Shown piece after piece: positions 8,541-16,869 of a stretch of 55,298 nt of DNA. The notes beneath the pieces are model-generated. The model saw only the letters and a program-made list of their open reading frames with translations, was not told the DNA's origin and searched no databases. A program made the position numbers and the translations under genes. Source of the stretch: Aestuariivita sp. (GTDB lineage: Bacteria; Pseudomonadota; Alphaproteobacteria; Rhodobacterales; Rhodobacteraceae); assembly GCA_026710045.1 (NCBI GenBank), contig JAPORU010000093.1, positions 1 through 55,298 on the forward strand, in the 5' to 3' direction. Position 1 is the first letter of the stretch; each line of letters opens with the position of its first letter.

Positions 8541-10202
8541 ATGTCCGACCGTTTTCGCATCACCATTGCCCAGCTCAACCCGGTCGTTGGAGATATTCCG
8601 GGAAATGCGGCGAAAGCTTACGCCGCGTGGGAAAAGGGTCGGAGAGCCGACACAGACCTTGTCGTGACAAGTGAATTGTTTCTGTCAGGTTATAACCCAC
8701 AGGACCTGGTTACCAAGCCTGCGTTCCAACAGCACATTGAACATGCGATTCATCAGCTTTCCGAGAAATGTGCGGATGGCCCGATGATCGCGATCGGTGC
8801 TCCCTATGTTGAGGATTCAAAGCTCTTCAATGCCTGTTACTTTCTGCAGGGTGGTCAAATTCGATTCAGGTGTTTGAAGCATCACTTGCCAAATGAGACA
8901 GTATTTGACGAGTTACGGGTCTTCGACAGTGGACCATTGAATGGCCCCTTTCGCATTGGAAACATCCGTGCGGGTATACTCATCTGTGAAGATGCATGGA
9001 AACAAGATGTCGCAGAGACTTTGGTCGAAACGGGCGCCGATTTTTTGCTCGTACCGAATGGATCACCCTATTACCGGGGAAAATTTGAAACCCGACTCAA
9101 TCACATGGTATCGCGTGTCATTGAAACTGACTTACCGCTTATTTACGTTAACATGGTCGGTGGGCAGGATGATCAGATTTTTGACGGTGCCTCCTTTGCG
9201 CTCAATCCTGGTGGTCACCTCGCTGTATTGCTGCCAGAGTTCGAAGAACAGACCGTTCATATTGATCTTGAGCGATCTGAAAGTGGTTGGCGCATTGTTG
9301 AAGGAATCAAATCGAAACGGTCGGATAGTTTGGAACAAGATTATCGAGCGATGGTTGTCGCTCTGAGGGATTATCTCATTAAGTCGGATTTTAAAGAGGT
9401 TGTTCTTGGGTTATCGGGAGGTATCGACTCAGCACTTGTTGCGACACTGGCTGTCGATGCACTGGGTGCAGAAAATGTTCGCTGTGTGATGCTGTCTTCT
9501 GAGTTTACCTCCGAGCAAAGTGTTGATCACGCCGAGAGGCTTGTTCATACACTCGGATGTCGTTTTGACGACATGTCCATCGAACTCTGCCGAGCCGAGG
9601 TGATGAAAGCACTGGCTCCAATTATTGGCGACATAAAATCTGATATCGCAGAGGAGAATATCCAGTCTCGGCTGCGTGGCCTTTTGCTTATGGCTCTTTC
9701 AAATGCATTTGGTGCCATGCTCTTAACCACAGGGAATAAGTCGGAAATCGCAGTTGGTTATGCAACACTTTATGGCGACATGTCGGGAGGATATAATCCG
9801 ATAAAGGATTTGTATAAAACGCGGGTATTCGAAATAAGCCAGTGGCGTAATTCGAATTATCGGGAGTGGATGCAGGGACCAAGCGGTGTTATCATTCCAG
9901 ATGACGTGATTCAAAAGCCGCCAACAGCGGAGTTACGTGAAAATCAAAAGGACTGCGACACCTTACCGGAGTATCCGGTGCTGGATTCAATTTTGAATAT
10001 TTTGATCGATCAAGATGGATCGTTATCTGACTGTGTCCACGCAGGACATGATTATGAAACCGCGCGAGAGGTCGAACATCTCATCTATTCCAATGAACAT
10101 AAGCGTTTTCAGTCAGCGCCCGGAACTCGGTTGACCAAGCGAGCTTTCTGGTTAGATCGTCGATATCCAATCACGAACCGCTGGCGCGATCTCGGTTCAT
10201 GA
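8541..10202 (+). CDS. nadE: Glutamine-dependent NAD+ synthase
   Basis: Converts nicotinate adenine dinucleotide to NAD+ with ATP, using ammonia released from glutamine. 553 residues, normal for the two-domain form. The N-terminal nitrilase/amidase domain (about 1-260) has the catalytic Glu in SELFLSGY and the nucleophile Cys in LICEDAW. The C-terminal synthetase domain has the PP-loop LGLSGGIDSALVA and the TTGNKSEIAVGYATLYGDMSGG segment. The start follows GAGGGCCTG. It is a standalone gene, divergent from gltX. Confidence 0.97.
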   Translation: MSDRFRITIAQLNPVVGDIPGNAAKAYAAWEKGRRADTDLVVTSELFLSGYNPQDLVTKPAFQQHIEHAIHQLSEKCADGPMIAIGAPYVEDSKLFNACYFLQGGQIRFRCLKHHLPNETVFDELRVFDSGPLNGPFRIGNIRAGILICEDAWKQDVAETLVETGADFLLVPNGSPYYRGKFETRLNHMVSRVIETDLPLIYVNMVGGQDDQIFDGASFALNPGGHLAVLLPEFEEQTVHIDLERSESGWRIVEGIKSKRSDSLEQDYRAMVVALRDYLIKSDFKEVVLGLSGGIDSALVATLAVDALGAENVRCVMLSSEFTSEQSVDHAERLVHTLGCRFDDMSIELCRAEVMKALAPIIGDIKSDIAEENIQSRLRGLLLMALSNAFGAMLLTTGNKSEIAVGYATLYGDMSGGYNPIKDLYKTRVFEISQWRNSNYREWMQGPSGVIIPDDVIQKPPTAELRENQKDCDTLPEYPVLDSILNILIDQDGSLSDCVHAGHDYETAREVEHLIYSNEHKRFQSAPGTRLTKRAFWLDRRYPITNRWRDLGS

Positions 10203-10625
10203 TCTCTCGCAAGAATGGATGTTCAAGAACAATATCCAAATCTCAAAGCAGATCTTTGTCCGTTACGAGTCTTGTCACTGTCTGCAAGGGATTATTGAAT
10301 GAGTTTCATTCCGTATTTGTAGGCATCGTTCATGTTTTGAGACAGCCCGGACGTGTTTTCCAAGAGGGTCACCATGTATAATCGCGTCTAGTTGGAAATT
10401 GTTGAACTTTGGTTGCAGAGAATGCGGTTATCAATTGTTCGATGATCATGCCGTGCGACAATAAAGCGTTATGATGCGATGCGTCCATTTAAGAAACGTG
10501 TGTTATTGGCTTTGTCGTAATGGCGGGTTTAAAACACTGGATGGTCTATCTTTTGTCGGCTATTGCTGGTATCATGACGGGATCATTGAGGTCTGTCGCA
10601 TCATCGGGAATAACGGCGGGGTACC
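10203..10625. other. Upstream region of the split-oxygenase operon
   Basis: 423 bases between nadE and the first oxygenase gene. No convincing gene. A 45-codon frame at 10520-10657 encodes one hydrophobic helix (WMVYLLSAIAGIMTGSL) but overlaps the following gene and has no clear signal. AATTGTT occurs at 10398 and 10433, and ATTGTTCG...CGACAAT (10434-10461) makes a loose inverted repeat. Both are too weak to call an operator, although the operon promoter must lie here. Confidence 0.35.
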
Positions 10626-11483
10626 ATGCAATGCACACATTCCTTTTTGTTCGATGATTGGCATGTTGTTGCGGACATGGAGCTGTTGACTCAACAGACT
10701 CCGATCGCGACTACACTGTTTGAAAGTCCGGTCACGGTTCAATGTGATGACAATGGAACCGTGATCTGCGAATGTAAGGGCTCTGCCTTGCCCACTCAGA
10801 CACGCTATGGCTTTGTATGGACCAGTTTGGGTGAACCTGCTCGGGATATTGTACATATCCCAGAAGCCTATGAGGATGATCGCTATGTGGTAAGCGGCGG
10901 TTCATTTTTTGTCCGCACATCGGGTTTACGAGTGGTCGAGAACTTCTTGGATATGGGCCACTTTCCCTTTGTTCATTCGGGTTGGCTCGGCGACGAACCC
11001 CATACAGAAGTCAAACCCTATGAAGTCACGCTCACGGAAGAGAATGAAATCCTTGCCACGGAGTGCTATTTTCATCAACCTGTGGCATCGCCGACAGCGA
11101 CCGGCGGGATCGAGGTAGAATACACTTATCGTGTTTATCGACCATTTACGGTCGCGCTCTATAAGACCAATCCAGTATGTGATGGTCGGATGGATTACAT
11201 CGTTTTATTCATTCAACCCGTCAGTCCTGAGACGTGTGTGGTTCACAGCCTGCTATGTTACGTAAAAGAAGGGATGAAGCGTTCAGATTTGCGTTGGTTT
11301 ATGCAATTGATTTTTTCCCAGGATAAACCGATTTTGGAAAATCAAATCCCGCGCCGTCTTCCGCTTGATCCGCGTGCCGAAACCCCTATTCGCGCAGATA
11401 AGGTTGCGATCGTCTATCGTCGTTGGTTGCGTGATCACAATGTAAGCTACGGTGCAATCCCAGCTCAAGGAGATCCAAGATGA
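10626..11483 (+). CDS. Rieske-less ring-hydroxylating oxygenase catalytic subunit, NdmC-like (first copy)
   Basis: 285 residues, about 70 shorter than ordinary Rieske mono-oxygenases of the VanA/TsaM/NdmA type. The N-terminal segment goes directly from the opening strands to YGFVWTSLGEP; the CxH...CxxH Rieske domain that should lie between them is absent. The catalytic half is intact: ENFLDMGHFPFVH gives the mononuclear iron motif with Asp109, His112 and His117. QDKPILENQ (232-240) supplies the candidate acidic ligand, and a C-terminal RADKVAIVYRRWL closes the fold. This domain loss is the hallmark of NdmC, the 7-methylxanthine N-demethylase subunit, which takes electrons from a Rieske carried by its reductase. 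Here such a reductase is two genes downstream. The stop overlaps the next start (ATGA). The substrate is unknown; hydroxylation or O/N-demethylation are both possible. Confidence 0.85.
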   Translation: MQCTHSFLFDDWHVVADMELLTQQTPIATTLFESPVTVQCDDNGTVICECKGSALPTQTRYGFVWTSLGEPARDIVHIPEAYEDDRYVVSGGSFFVRTSGLRVVENFLDMGHFPFVHSGWLGDEPHTEVKPYEVTLTEENEILATECYFHQPVASPTATGGIEVEYTYRVYRPFTVALYKTNPVCDGRMDYIVLFIQPVSPETCVVHSLLCYVKEGMKRSDLRWFMQLIFSQDKPILENQIPRRLPLDPRAETPIRADKVAIVYRRWLRDHNVSYGAIPAQGDPR

Positions 11484-12340
11484 CAGTTATCGACTCTATT
11501 GATCCTGTCGTACGTGATTTGTGGTACGCTGTTGCAGCATTAGATGATCTCGATTTGATCGATGTTCAGGAGTCAGTATTGTTGGATACGCCAATCAATG
11601 TCTGTCATGATACAAGTGGTGGAGTCCAGTGCCGAACCGAATTGAGACCATTGCCCGTTTGCGAACGGTATGGTTATGTGTGGACAAGTTTAGGGTCTCC
11701 CCAGACCGATGTTTTCTCCATTCCAGAGTATGTGGAGCCTGATCGTCGCAATATTCATGCTGCCACGATTGGTGTGCACACATCGGCGCCCCGCACGATC
11801 GAGAATTTTTTGGACATGGGCCATTTTCCCTATGTTCATACAGGTATTCTTGGTGCTGAACCTCATACCGAGGTTCGGGATTATAATGTTGAAGTGTCGG
11901 TTGAACGTGACGAGATTGTTGCAACGAATTGCCTGTTCTGGCAGCCTATGGCGGCTGCGGCCTCATCCAGTGGCGCCGATGTTGATTATATTTACCGCGT
12001 GCCCCATCCTTATTGTGCAATCCTTTACAAATCCAGCCCGATAGACGACAAACGGCTCGATGTCATAGCGGTCTTTCTCCAGCCGGAAACGCAGGAACAG
12101 GTGCGAGCACATATGATGCTCAGTCTCTTGGATGAGGCGAGTACGGATCATCAGATTCGTCTCTTTCAACAAACAATTTTTGGTCAGGATAAACCCATTC
12201 TCGAGAACCAGTTTCCGAAGCGTCTACCACTTGATCCGCGAGCGGAAACACCCATTCGCGCGGATAAGTCCGCTATTGCCTATCGACGATGGCTCTCCGA
12301 CAAAGGCATCACCTATGGCGTGATTCCTGCCGCTGCGTGA
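11480..12340 (+). CDS. Rieske-less ring-hydroxylating oxygenase catalytic subunit, NdmC-like (second copy)
   Basis: 286 residues, clearly paralogous to the preceding gene along its whole length (shared YGYVWTSLG, ENFLDMGHFPYVH, IFGQDKPILENQ and LPLDPRAETPIRADK). It also lacks the Rieske CxH...CxxH region. The iron triad is kept: Asp112, His115 and His120, with the acid in QDKPILENQ. The N-terminal DLWYAVAALDDL is the normal start of this oxygenase family (compare NxWYVAA), which shows that only the middle Rieske part was lost. Because both copies keep the active site, they may form a hetero-oligomer or act on different substrates. It is translationally coupled to the first copy and sits 22 bases before the Rieske-reductase gene. 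Confidence 0.85.
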   Translation: MTVIDSIDPVVRDLWYAVAALDDLDLIDVQESVLLDTPINVCHDTSGGVQCRTELRPLPVCERYGYVWTSLGSPQTDVFSIPEYVEPDRRNIHAATIGVHTSAPRTIENFLDMGHFPYVHTGILGAEPHTEVRDYNVEVSVERDEIVATNCLFWQPMAAAASSSGADVDYIYRVPHPYCAILYKSSPIDDKRLDVIAVFLQPETQEQVRAHMMLSLLDEASTDHQIRLFQQTIFGQDKPILENQFPKRLPLDPRAETPIRADKSAIAYRRWLSDKGITYGVIPAAA

Positions 12341-12362
12341 TCGGTACTCACATGGAGTATTC

Positions 12363-14015
12363 ATGACCCCCAATCTACACAGTCACTGGTTTCCTATTGC
12401 GTCCAGTACGGATCTGGTACCCCGTCATGTCTATCAAGCTCAGCTGCTTGGACGTGAATTTGCGGTATGGCGAGCGGATGATGGTTACGTCAATGTTTGG
12501 GAAAACAGGTGTCTTCATCGTGGAGTCCGTCTGTCGATCGGGATTAACGATGGGCGAGAGTTGAAGTGTCAGTATCATGGTTGGCGTTACGCAAATCGGA
12601 CAGCGGGTTGCACGTATATTCCTGCGCATCCTGCTGATGCACCGGCGCGTACCATTTGCAACAACACCTATCCAGCGCGGGAGGCTCACGGGTTAATCTG
12701 GACAGGCGAGCATGCATCAGGCTCACTTCCTGATCTCGGTTGTTTTGCAGACGGTATTGTCTTGCGCCCGATTCCGTTGAATGCTCCCGCAGAGATGGTC
12801 TCTGAATCACTTGAGGGCTACGATTCCGACGTGTTTTTTCTTGTGCAACCATGTGATAGCAATCGCAGTATCATTCGCGGGCTCGCAAAACCGAGCAAGA
12901 GAGATCGACTTGATCTCTTGCGGTACCATAATTTTGCTCTACAGGAATTGCGTGATCACATAGAGGGTCAAGCCGCCTCCCAAGATACACCTGAGCCGCT
13001 CGTGCCGATCATTTCTCAAGTTGCAGCCGAATTGGTCGATTTGCCGGTTTTGCATACCATTGGTCGTCAAGCTGACTTTACCGTTACGATTACCAACAAG
13101 GAAACGGTTGCTGAAGATGTTGTTCGTCTCAGATTAGAGTCTCTGACAAGCGTGTTGCCAACATTTCAGCCCGGAGCACATATTGACCTGCATTTGCAAA
13201 ACGGACTTGTGCGGCAATATTCCCTGACAAATGGTCCGGGCGAGACCGATCACTACACAATCGGCGTCAAACGTGAGATTGAGAGTCGAGGCGGCTCTGC
13301 TACCATCCATGATCATCTGCGCGTTGGAGACAATTTGGCAATTTCCGCGCCGCGCAATAATTTCCCTCTTCGACGCGATGCCGTGCGCACAATCTTCATT
13401 GCTGGTGGAATAGGTGTGACTCCATTGATCTCGATGGCGCAGGCTCTCAATGTCCAAGGATTGGACTTTGCCTTCCATTATTTTGTTCAGAGTGAGACAC
13501 GTGCCGCTTTTTCCCAAGAACTTCATGCGTTCAATGAGGCAACGACCTTTCACATTAATCTCTCACCTCATGCGACATCGGAAGAGCTTACGCACATCCT
13601 CTCAGACCCGAATCCTACCTATCATATCTATGTCTGCGGTCCCATCCCGATGCTGGATGCAACCCGAAAGATCGCCAAGAAGCAGGGCTGGGATGACGAA
13701 CAGGTGCATTTCGAATATTTTAAGAATACAAATAAAATAAATACCGAAGGCAGTTTCGAGATTGATTTGGCCCGCTCGGCCTGTACGTTTACTGTATCCG
13801 AGGGTCAATCTATTTTGGAGGTTTTGCGTTCGAATGGTATCAATATGCCCAGTTCATGTGAAACGGGGGCCTGCGGTACATGTCGTTGCGGAGTTATTGC
13901 GGGAGAAATTGATCATCAAGATGTGTATCTGACTGACAGCGAGAAAGCCAAGGGAAATACGATTATGACGTGTGTGAGCCGTTCGAGATCTGATCGATTG
14001 ATCCTGGATATTTGA
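12363..14015 (+). CDS. Rieske / flavin reductase / ferredoxin fusion, NdmD-like electron-transfer protein
   Basis: 550 residues, four regions. Residues 1-115 are a Rieske [2Fe-2S] domain with Cys50, His52, Cys69 and His72 (CLHRG, CQYHGW). Residues about 130-230 form a linker that resembles a vestige of an oxygenase C-terminal domain (FFLVQPCDSNRSIIRG) but has no iron motif. Residues 235-445 are a phthalate-dioxygenase-reductase-like module: flavin motif RQYSLTN (284-290), NAD-binding GGIGVTP (348-354) and CGP (425-427). Residues 465-550 are a plant-type [2Fe-2S] ferredoxin with Cys499, Cys504, Cys507 and Cys537. This is the domain order of NdmD, which carries the Rieske that NdmC lacks. Inferred path: NAD(P)H to flavin, ferredoxin, Rieske, then the iron of the two upstream catalytic subunits. 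Confidence 0.9.
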   Translation: MTPNLHSHWFPIASSTDLVPRHVYQAQLLGREFAVWRADDGYVNVWENRCLHRGVRLSIGINDGRELKCQYHGWRYANRTAGCTYIPAHPADAPARTICNNTYPAREAHGLIWTGEHASGSLPDLGCFADGIVLRPIPLNAPAEMVSESLEGYDSDVFFLVQPCDSNRSIIRGLAKPSKRDRLDLLRYHNFALQELRDHIEGQAASQDTPEPLVPIISQVAAELVDLPVLHTIGRQADFTVTITNKETVAEDVVRLRLESLTSVLPTFQPGAHIDLHLQNGLVRQYSLTNGPGETDHYTIGVKREIESRGGSATIHDHLRVGDNLAISAPRNNFPLRRDAVRTIFIAGGIGVTPLISMAQALNVQGLDFAFHYFVQSETRAAFSQELHAFNEATTFHINLSPHATSEELTHILSDPNPTYHIYVCGPIPMLDATRKIAKKQGWDDEQVHFEYFKNTNKINTEGSFEIDLARSACTFTVSEGQSILEVLRSNGINMPSSCETGACGTCRCGVIAGEIDHQDVYLTDSEKAKGNTIMTCVSRSRSDRLILDI

Positions 14016-14024
14016 GATTTACGA

Positions 14025-14684
14025 ATGCTTAAGCTCTATGACTATGAACTGAGTGGGAACTGTTACAAGATACGTCTCATGCTGTCGTTTCTAGACGTCG
14101 TTCATAGTATCGAGTCTGTGGACTTTTATCCCGGTGCTCAGCACAAGAGTCCTGCGTTTCTCCGCCTCAACCCGATGGGGCAGCTGCCGGTAATCGAGGA
14201 TGCTGGAATGGTATTGCGTGATGCACAAGCTATTCTCATCTACCTTGCGGCACGGTATGATTCACAGGGTGTGTGGTTTCCGAGAGATGATCCTGTGCGG
14301 TTGGGACAGATCGCGCAGTGGCTGGCTTTTGCGGATAGCATCACCGCGACGGCCTCGGTGGCACGCTTGCACGACGGGCTTCTTTATTCCCATGTTGACA
14401 GTGAGGCCGCTCGTCTCGGGGCCCATAAACTCTTTCGAATTCTTGATGAGCATCTCTATTTTTGTGAGCAGGTTGAACAGACGTGGATCTGCCCTGGCGA
14501 TCAACCCACTCTCGCCGATATTGCCTGTTTTCCCTACGTGATGCTTTCTGAAGAAGGTGGAATCAGTCGCATCGATTATCCGGCTCTGCGCCGTTGGTGC
14601 GACCGTTTTAAGCGTATCCCGGGATTTGTCGTCATGCCCGGCATATTTCATGCGGGTCCAGGTCTCGAAGCGTCAACGGTTTGA
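14025..14684 (+). CDS. Glutathione S-transferase-like protein, NdmE-like
   Basis: 219 residues with a GST fold: an N-terminal thioredoxin-like domain (YDYELSGNCYKIRLML, LRLNPMGQLPVIED, RDAQAILIYLA) and an all-helical C-terminal domain with PTLADIACFPYV. It starts 9 bases after the Rieske-reductase fusion, so it is part of the operon. In the 7-methylxanthine demethylase complex a GST-like protein, NdmE, is required for NdmC and NdmD to work together and probably plays a structural part. The same gene order here suggests a scaffold role rather than conjugation, although a glutathione-dependent step cannot be excluded. The N-terminal SGNCYKI segment carries Ser and Cys candidates for a catalytic residue. 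Confidence 0.88.
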   Translation: MLKLYDYELSGNCYKIRLMLSFLDVVHSIESVDFYPGAQHKSPAFLRLNPMGQLPVIEDAGMVLRDAQAILIYLAARYDSQGVWFPRDDPVRLGQIAQWLAFADSITATASVARLHDGLLYSHVDSEAARLGAHKLFRILDEHLYFCEQVEQTWICPGDQPTLADIACFPYVMLSEEGGISRIDYPALRRWCDRFKRIPGFVVMPGIFHAGPGLEASTV

Positions 14685-14965
14685 GGTTGTTCTTTATTCG
14701 TAAGGATATCATTTTCGTCCACACATTGAATTGGGACGATGTCAAGACGGGTATAACGGCTGTGGTTGTGCGGGAGGTTGGTAGATCTTTGGGCGCAATG
14801 GATGTATGTTGGGATGGTTTCGCGAAAATGAAACGATGGTTGAGATTGCGCCTGCGGGTCCGCGCCAGGAAGATTGGTATGGTGGAGTGCGGACCCGGAG
14901 GGCCGGTTTCCTGCATTCGTCGAACATGACAGAGCGGCATCGTGGTTGAGATCGAGCAGGAGGTT

Positions 14966-15112
14966 ATGAGTTTGAAAGACGGTCATAACGTCATTCCATT
15001 TGACACTCTTGCATGTCAAACCTGCGAAGAGTGTTCCAACCCGAAGATCAAATTGTATCAACAGGTTCGCGATATCGAGAATCAAGACGTGAGTCAGATT
15101 ACACTGTGGTAA
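14966..15112 (+). CDS. 48-residue CxxCxxC miniprotein
   Basis: A small gene preceded by a strong AGGAGG ribosome binding site (14958-14963) three bases from the ATG. It encodes MSLKDGHNVIPF followed by LACQTCEECSNPKIK, so three Cys in CxxCxxC spacing sit in the first half; the rest is polar and probably helical. Not recognised as a named family. The motif could bind zinc or an iron-sulfur cluster or act in redox chemistry, but this is inference. It lies about 280 bases after the GST-like gene, on the same strand, and converges with the nuclease-like gene ending at 15153. The 14685-14965 spacer shows nothing else. Confidence 0.5.
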   Translation: MSLKDGHNVIPFDTLACQTCEECSNPKIKLYQQVRDIENQDVSQITLW

Positions 15113-15152
15113 TTTTCACAATCGGCCTCAAATCTCGGTTTGATCGGGAGAG

Positions 15153-16109
15153 TTATTCCGGCTTCAAACCGTATTTGACTTCCGCCGCGTCGAGCAGGAA
15201 AGAGAATTCGCTGGCATGCGTCGTTGCGGCTAAAATACGTTGCCAGCTTATTTGGCGAAACAGGCCCGGTATGCGGCAAGCTTTGCTTGCAATGGCATAC
15301 TGTTTTGCAGCTTTTCCGTCAGGAAGAAACGCGGGGTTGCGTGCATCATACACGATGAGTACATGTCGTCCATCGCAATCAATTCTCCCGTCCTCGTTCA
15401 CAGTAGCGGCCAATGCGTTGCGTATCAGTTGATATGTATGTCGCACGGGACACGGCAAATGGTCTTGAGCGTCCGACCAGCCAAACAAACGAGGGATGTA
15501 TCGCCAGTACTGAATATCGATACTGGTAAGGGCGCAGCGTTTGCTGCGTCCTTGCTGGAACTGGTAGTTTCCGTTGCAGTATTGCTGTGGGTAGTTTTTT
15601 TCTTTGGATGTCAACATCGGCCGTGAGCAAATGCCAAATTCCTGTTCTGTAAATTTGCATTCAATTGCGACACGATGCTGAAGCCGACGCATCATGACAT
15701 CGATGCTTGTCCGTCTTGGTTCTCGAAGGTTATCGACCTCATATTCGAAGTCGATTCGTGCTTCGTCTGATTCCGCAAGGAATGCAGGTCTTCCGCAGTC
15801 CGCCATGATGTTGGAAAAAAGGTCGAGTCGATTCAGGCCGTAGAATGCTCCGAACACACTTTGTGTTAAAGCTTGTGAACTTCTTAGGCTGCAGAACCAT
15901 CGGTGACGTTGACGTATGGGAAGCGCACGGGTGATCTTGTGCGCTTTTGCTACGTTAGTTGGAACAAGGACATTTTTATCGGCGAATTGTTTTTCCAAAA
16001 CAGGTGAACGACCATCTCGTTTGCCGCCGTCAAGCTCGCCACGATGGTATTGATCGGCCCAGGCCCATAGCGATCGACGGATCGACGTTTCATAATCAAC
16101 GTGGTTCAT
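15153..16109 (-). CDS. PD-(D/E)XK nuclease-like protein (PGN_0703-type putative restriction endonuclease)
   Basis: 318 residues. The core TSIDVMMRRL followed by RVAIECKFTEQEFG gives the Asp...Glu-x-Lys signature of the PD-(D/E)XK fold (the D in SIDV, then ECK). HVLIVYDARNPAF and a basic C-terminal part follow. The overall layout resembles the PGN_0703 family of putative restriction endonucleases, whose biological role is not defined. No methyltransferase lies nearby, so a classical restriction-modification system is unlikely. It begins 19 bases after the stop of fnrL on the same strand, so the two may be co-transcribed. Confidence is good for the fold, moderate for the family and low for function. 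Confidence 0.7.
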   Translation of the reverse strand: MNHVDYETSIRRSLWAWADQYHRGELDGGKRDGRSPVLEKQFADKNVLVPTNVAKAHKITRALPIRQRHRWFCSLRSSQALTQSVFGAFYGLNRLDLFSNIMADCGRPAFLAESDEARIDFEYEVDNLREPRRTSIDVMMRRLQHRVAIECKFTEQEFGICSRPMLTSKEKNYPQQYCNGNYQFQQGRSKRCALTSIDIQYWRYIPRLFGWSDAQDHLPCPVRHTYQLIRNALAATVNEDGRIDCDGRHVLIVYDARNPAFLPDGKAAKQYAIASKACRIPGLFRQISWQRILAATTHASEFSFLLDAAEVKYGLKPE

Positions 16110-16128
16110 CGCTTTTGACCGTTTCTCT

Positions 16129-16869
16129 TTAATTCATGAATTCCGTTTCACATCTATTTCCAGCCTCTTCAAACAGGCGACCCATGTCGGGAACAGTTAT
16201 ACTCCGTTTACTGTTCATAAAAATGACACTGTCTTTCCTGAGGGACGAGATCTGACGACTAACGGTTTCAAGTGTTAAACCGAGGTAGTCAGCCATCGCC
16301 TCACGCGTCAATGGTAGTTCAAATGCAATATCGCGTGCGTCGGTGGTAAGAGTTAATGCTGATTTTCGCTGCGCAAGAACGAGCATGAGACTTGCGATTT
16401 TTTCGCGAGCCGTTTTACGACCTAATACAAGCATCCATTCTCGAGCCGCGTCCAACTCGTCAAGACTCATTTCGAGAAGCCGCTGCAAGATATGGGGTGT
16501 TTCGGCCATCATGTCTTCAAAGGGTTTCTTCCAGAAGCAGCACAACACCAGATCAGTTGTGGCGACGACATCAAAGCCGATATTTTCACGTCCCGGACGA
16601 CCGACAAAATCTGATGGCAGCAGCAATCCGACCATCTGCCTCCGTCCGTCTTCCATTGTCTGTGAGAGTGTAGCGATCCCTGATACGACGGAACCGACAA
16701 ATTCCATCTTGTCACCTGTCCACATGATTGTTTGTCCGCGCTCATAGACACGATAGAATTTCATTGACTCAAGGCGTTCAAGTTCAGAAACCTCACAATG
16801 GGAGCAGATAGCCCGATACCGGATTGGACAATCACTGCAATCCTGTGAATATTTATGCCGTAATTTCAT
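16129..16869 (-). CDS. fnrL: FNR/FnrL-type oxygen-responsive Crp-family regulator
   Basis: 246 residues. The N-terminus carries Cys11, Cys14, Cys22 and Cys25 in CSDCPIRYRAICSHC, the alphaproteobacterial FnrL spacing for an oxygen-labile [4Fe-4S] cluster; a further Cys pair lies in LVLCCFWKKP. A cyclic-nucleotide-binding-like beta-roll follows (GQTIMWTGD, VSGIATLSQ, GLLLPSDFVGRP). The C-terminal winged helix LTREAMADYLGLTLETVSRQISSLRKD has the E..SR recognition residues that read TTGA half-sites. Expected to activate ccoNOQP through the box at 2726-2739 and possibly other genes here. A TTGAC half-site lies 14-18 bases upstream of its own ATG. Confidence 0.92.
   Translation of the reverse strand: MKLRHKYSQDCSDCPIRYRAICSHCEVSELERLESMKFYRVYERGQTIMWTGDKMEFVGSVVSGIATLSQTMEDGRRQMVGLLLPSDFVGRPGRENIGFDVVATTDLVLCCFWKKPFEDMMAETPHILQRLLEMSLDELDAAREWMLVLGRKTAREKIASLMLVLAQRKSALTLTTDARDIAFELPLTREAMADYLGLTLETVSRQISSLRKDSVIFMNSKRSITVPDMGRLFEEAGNRCETEFMN

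Noticed and set aside
10520..10657. 45-codon frame with one hydrophobic helix before the oxygenase operon, faintly like a DUF1214 N-terminus
   Set aside because: Overlaps the start of the first oxygenase gene and has no supporting ribosome site; similarity too weak.
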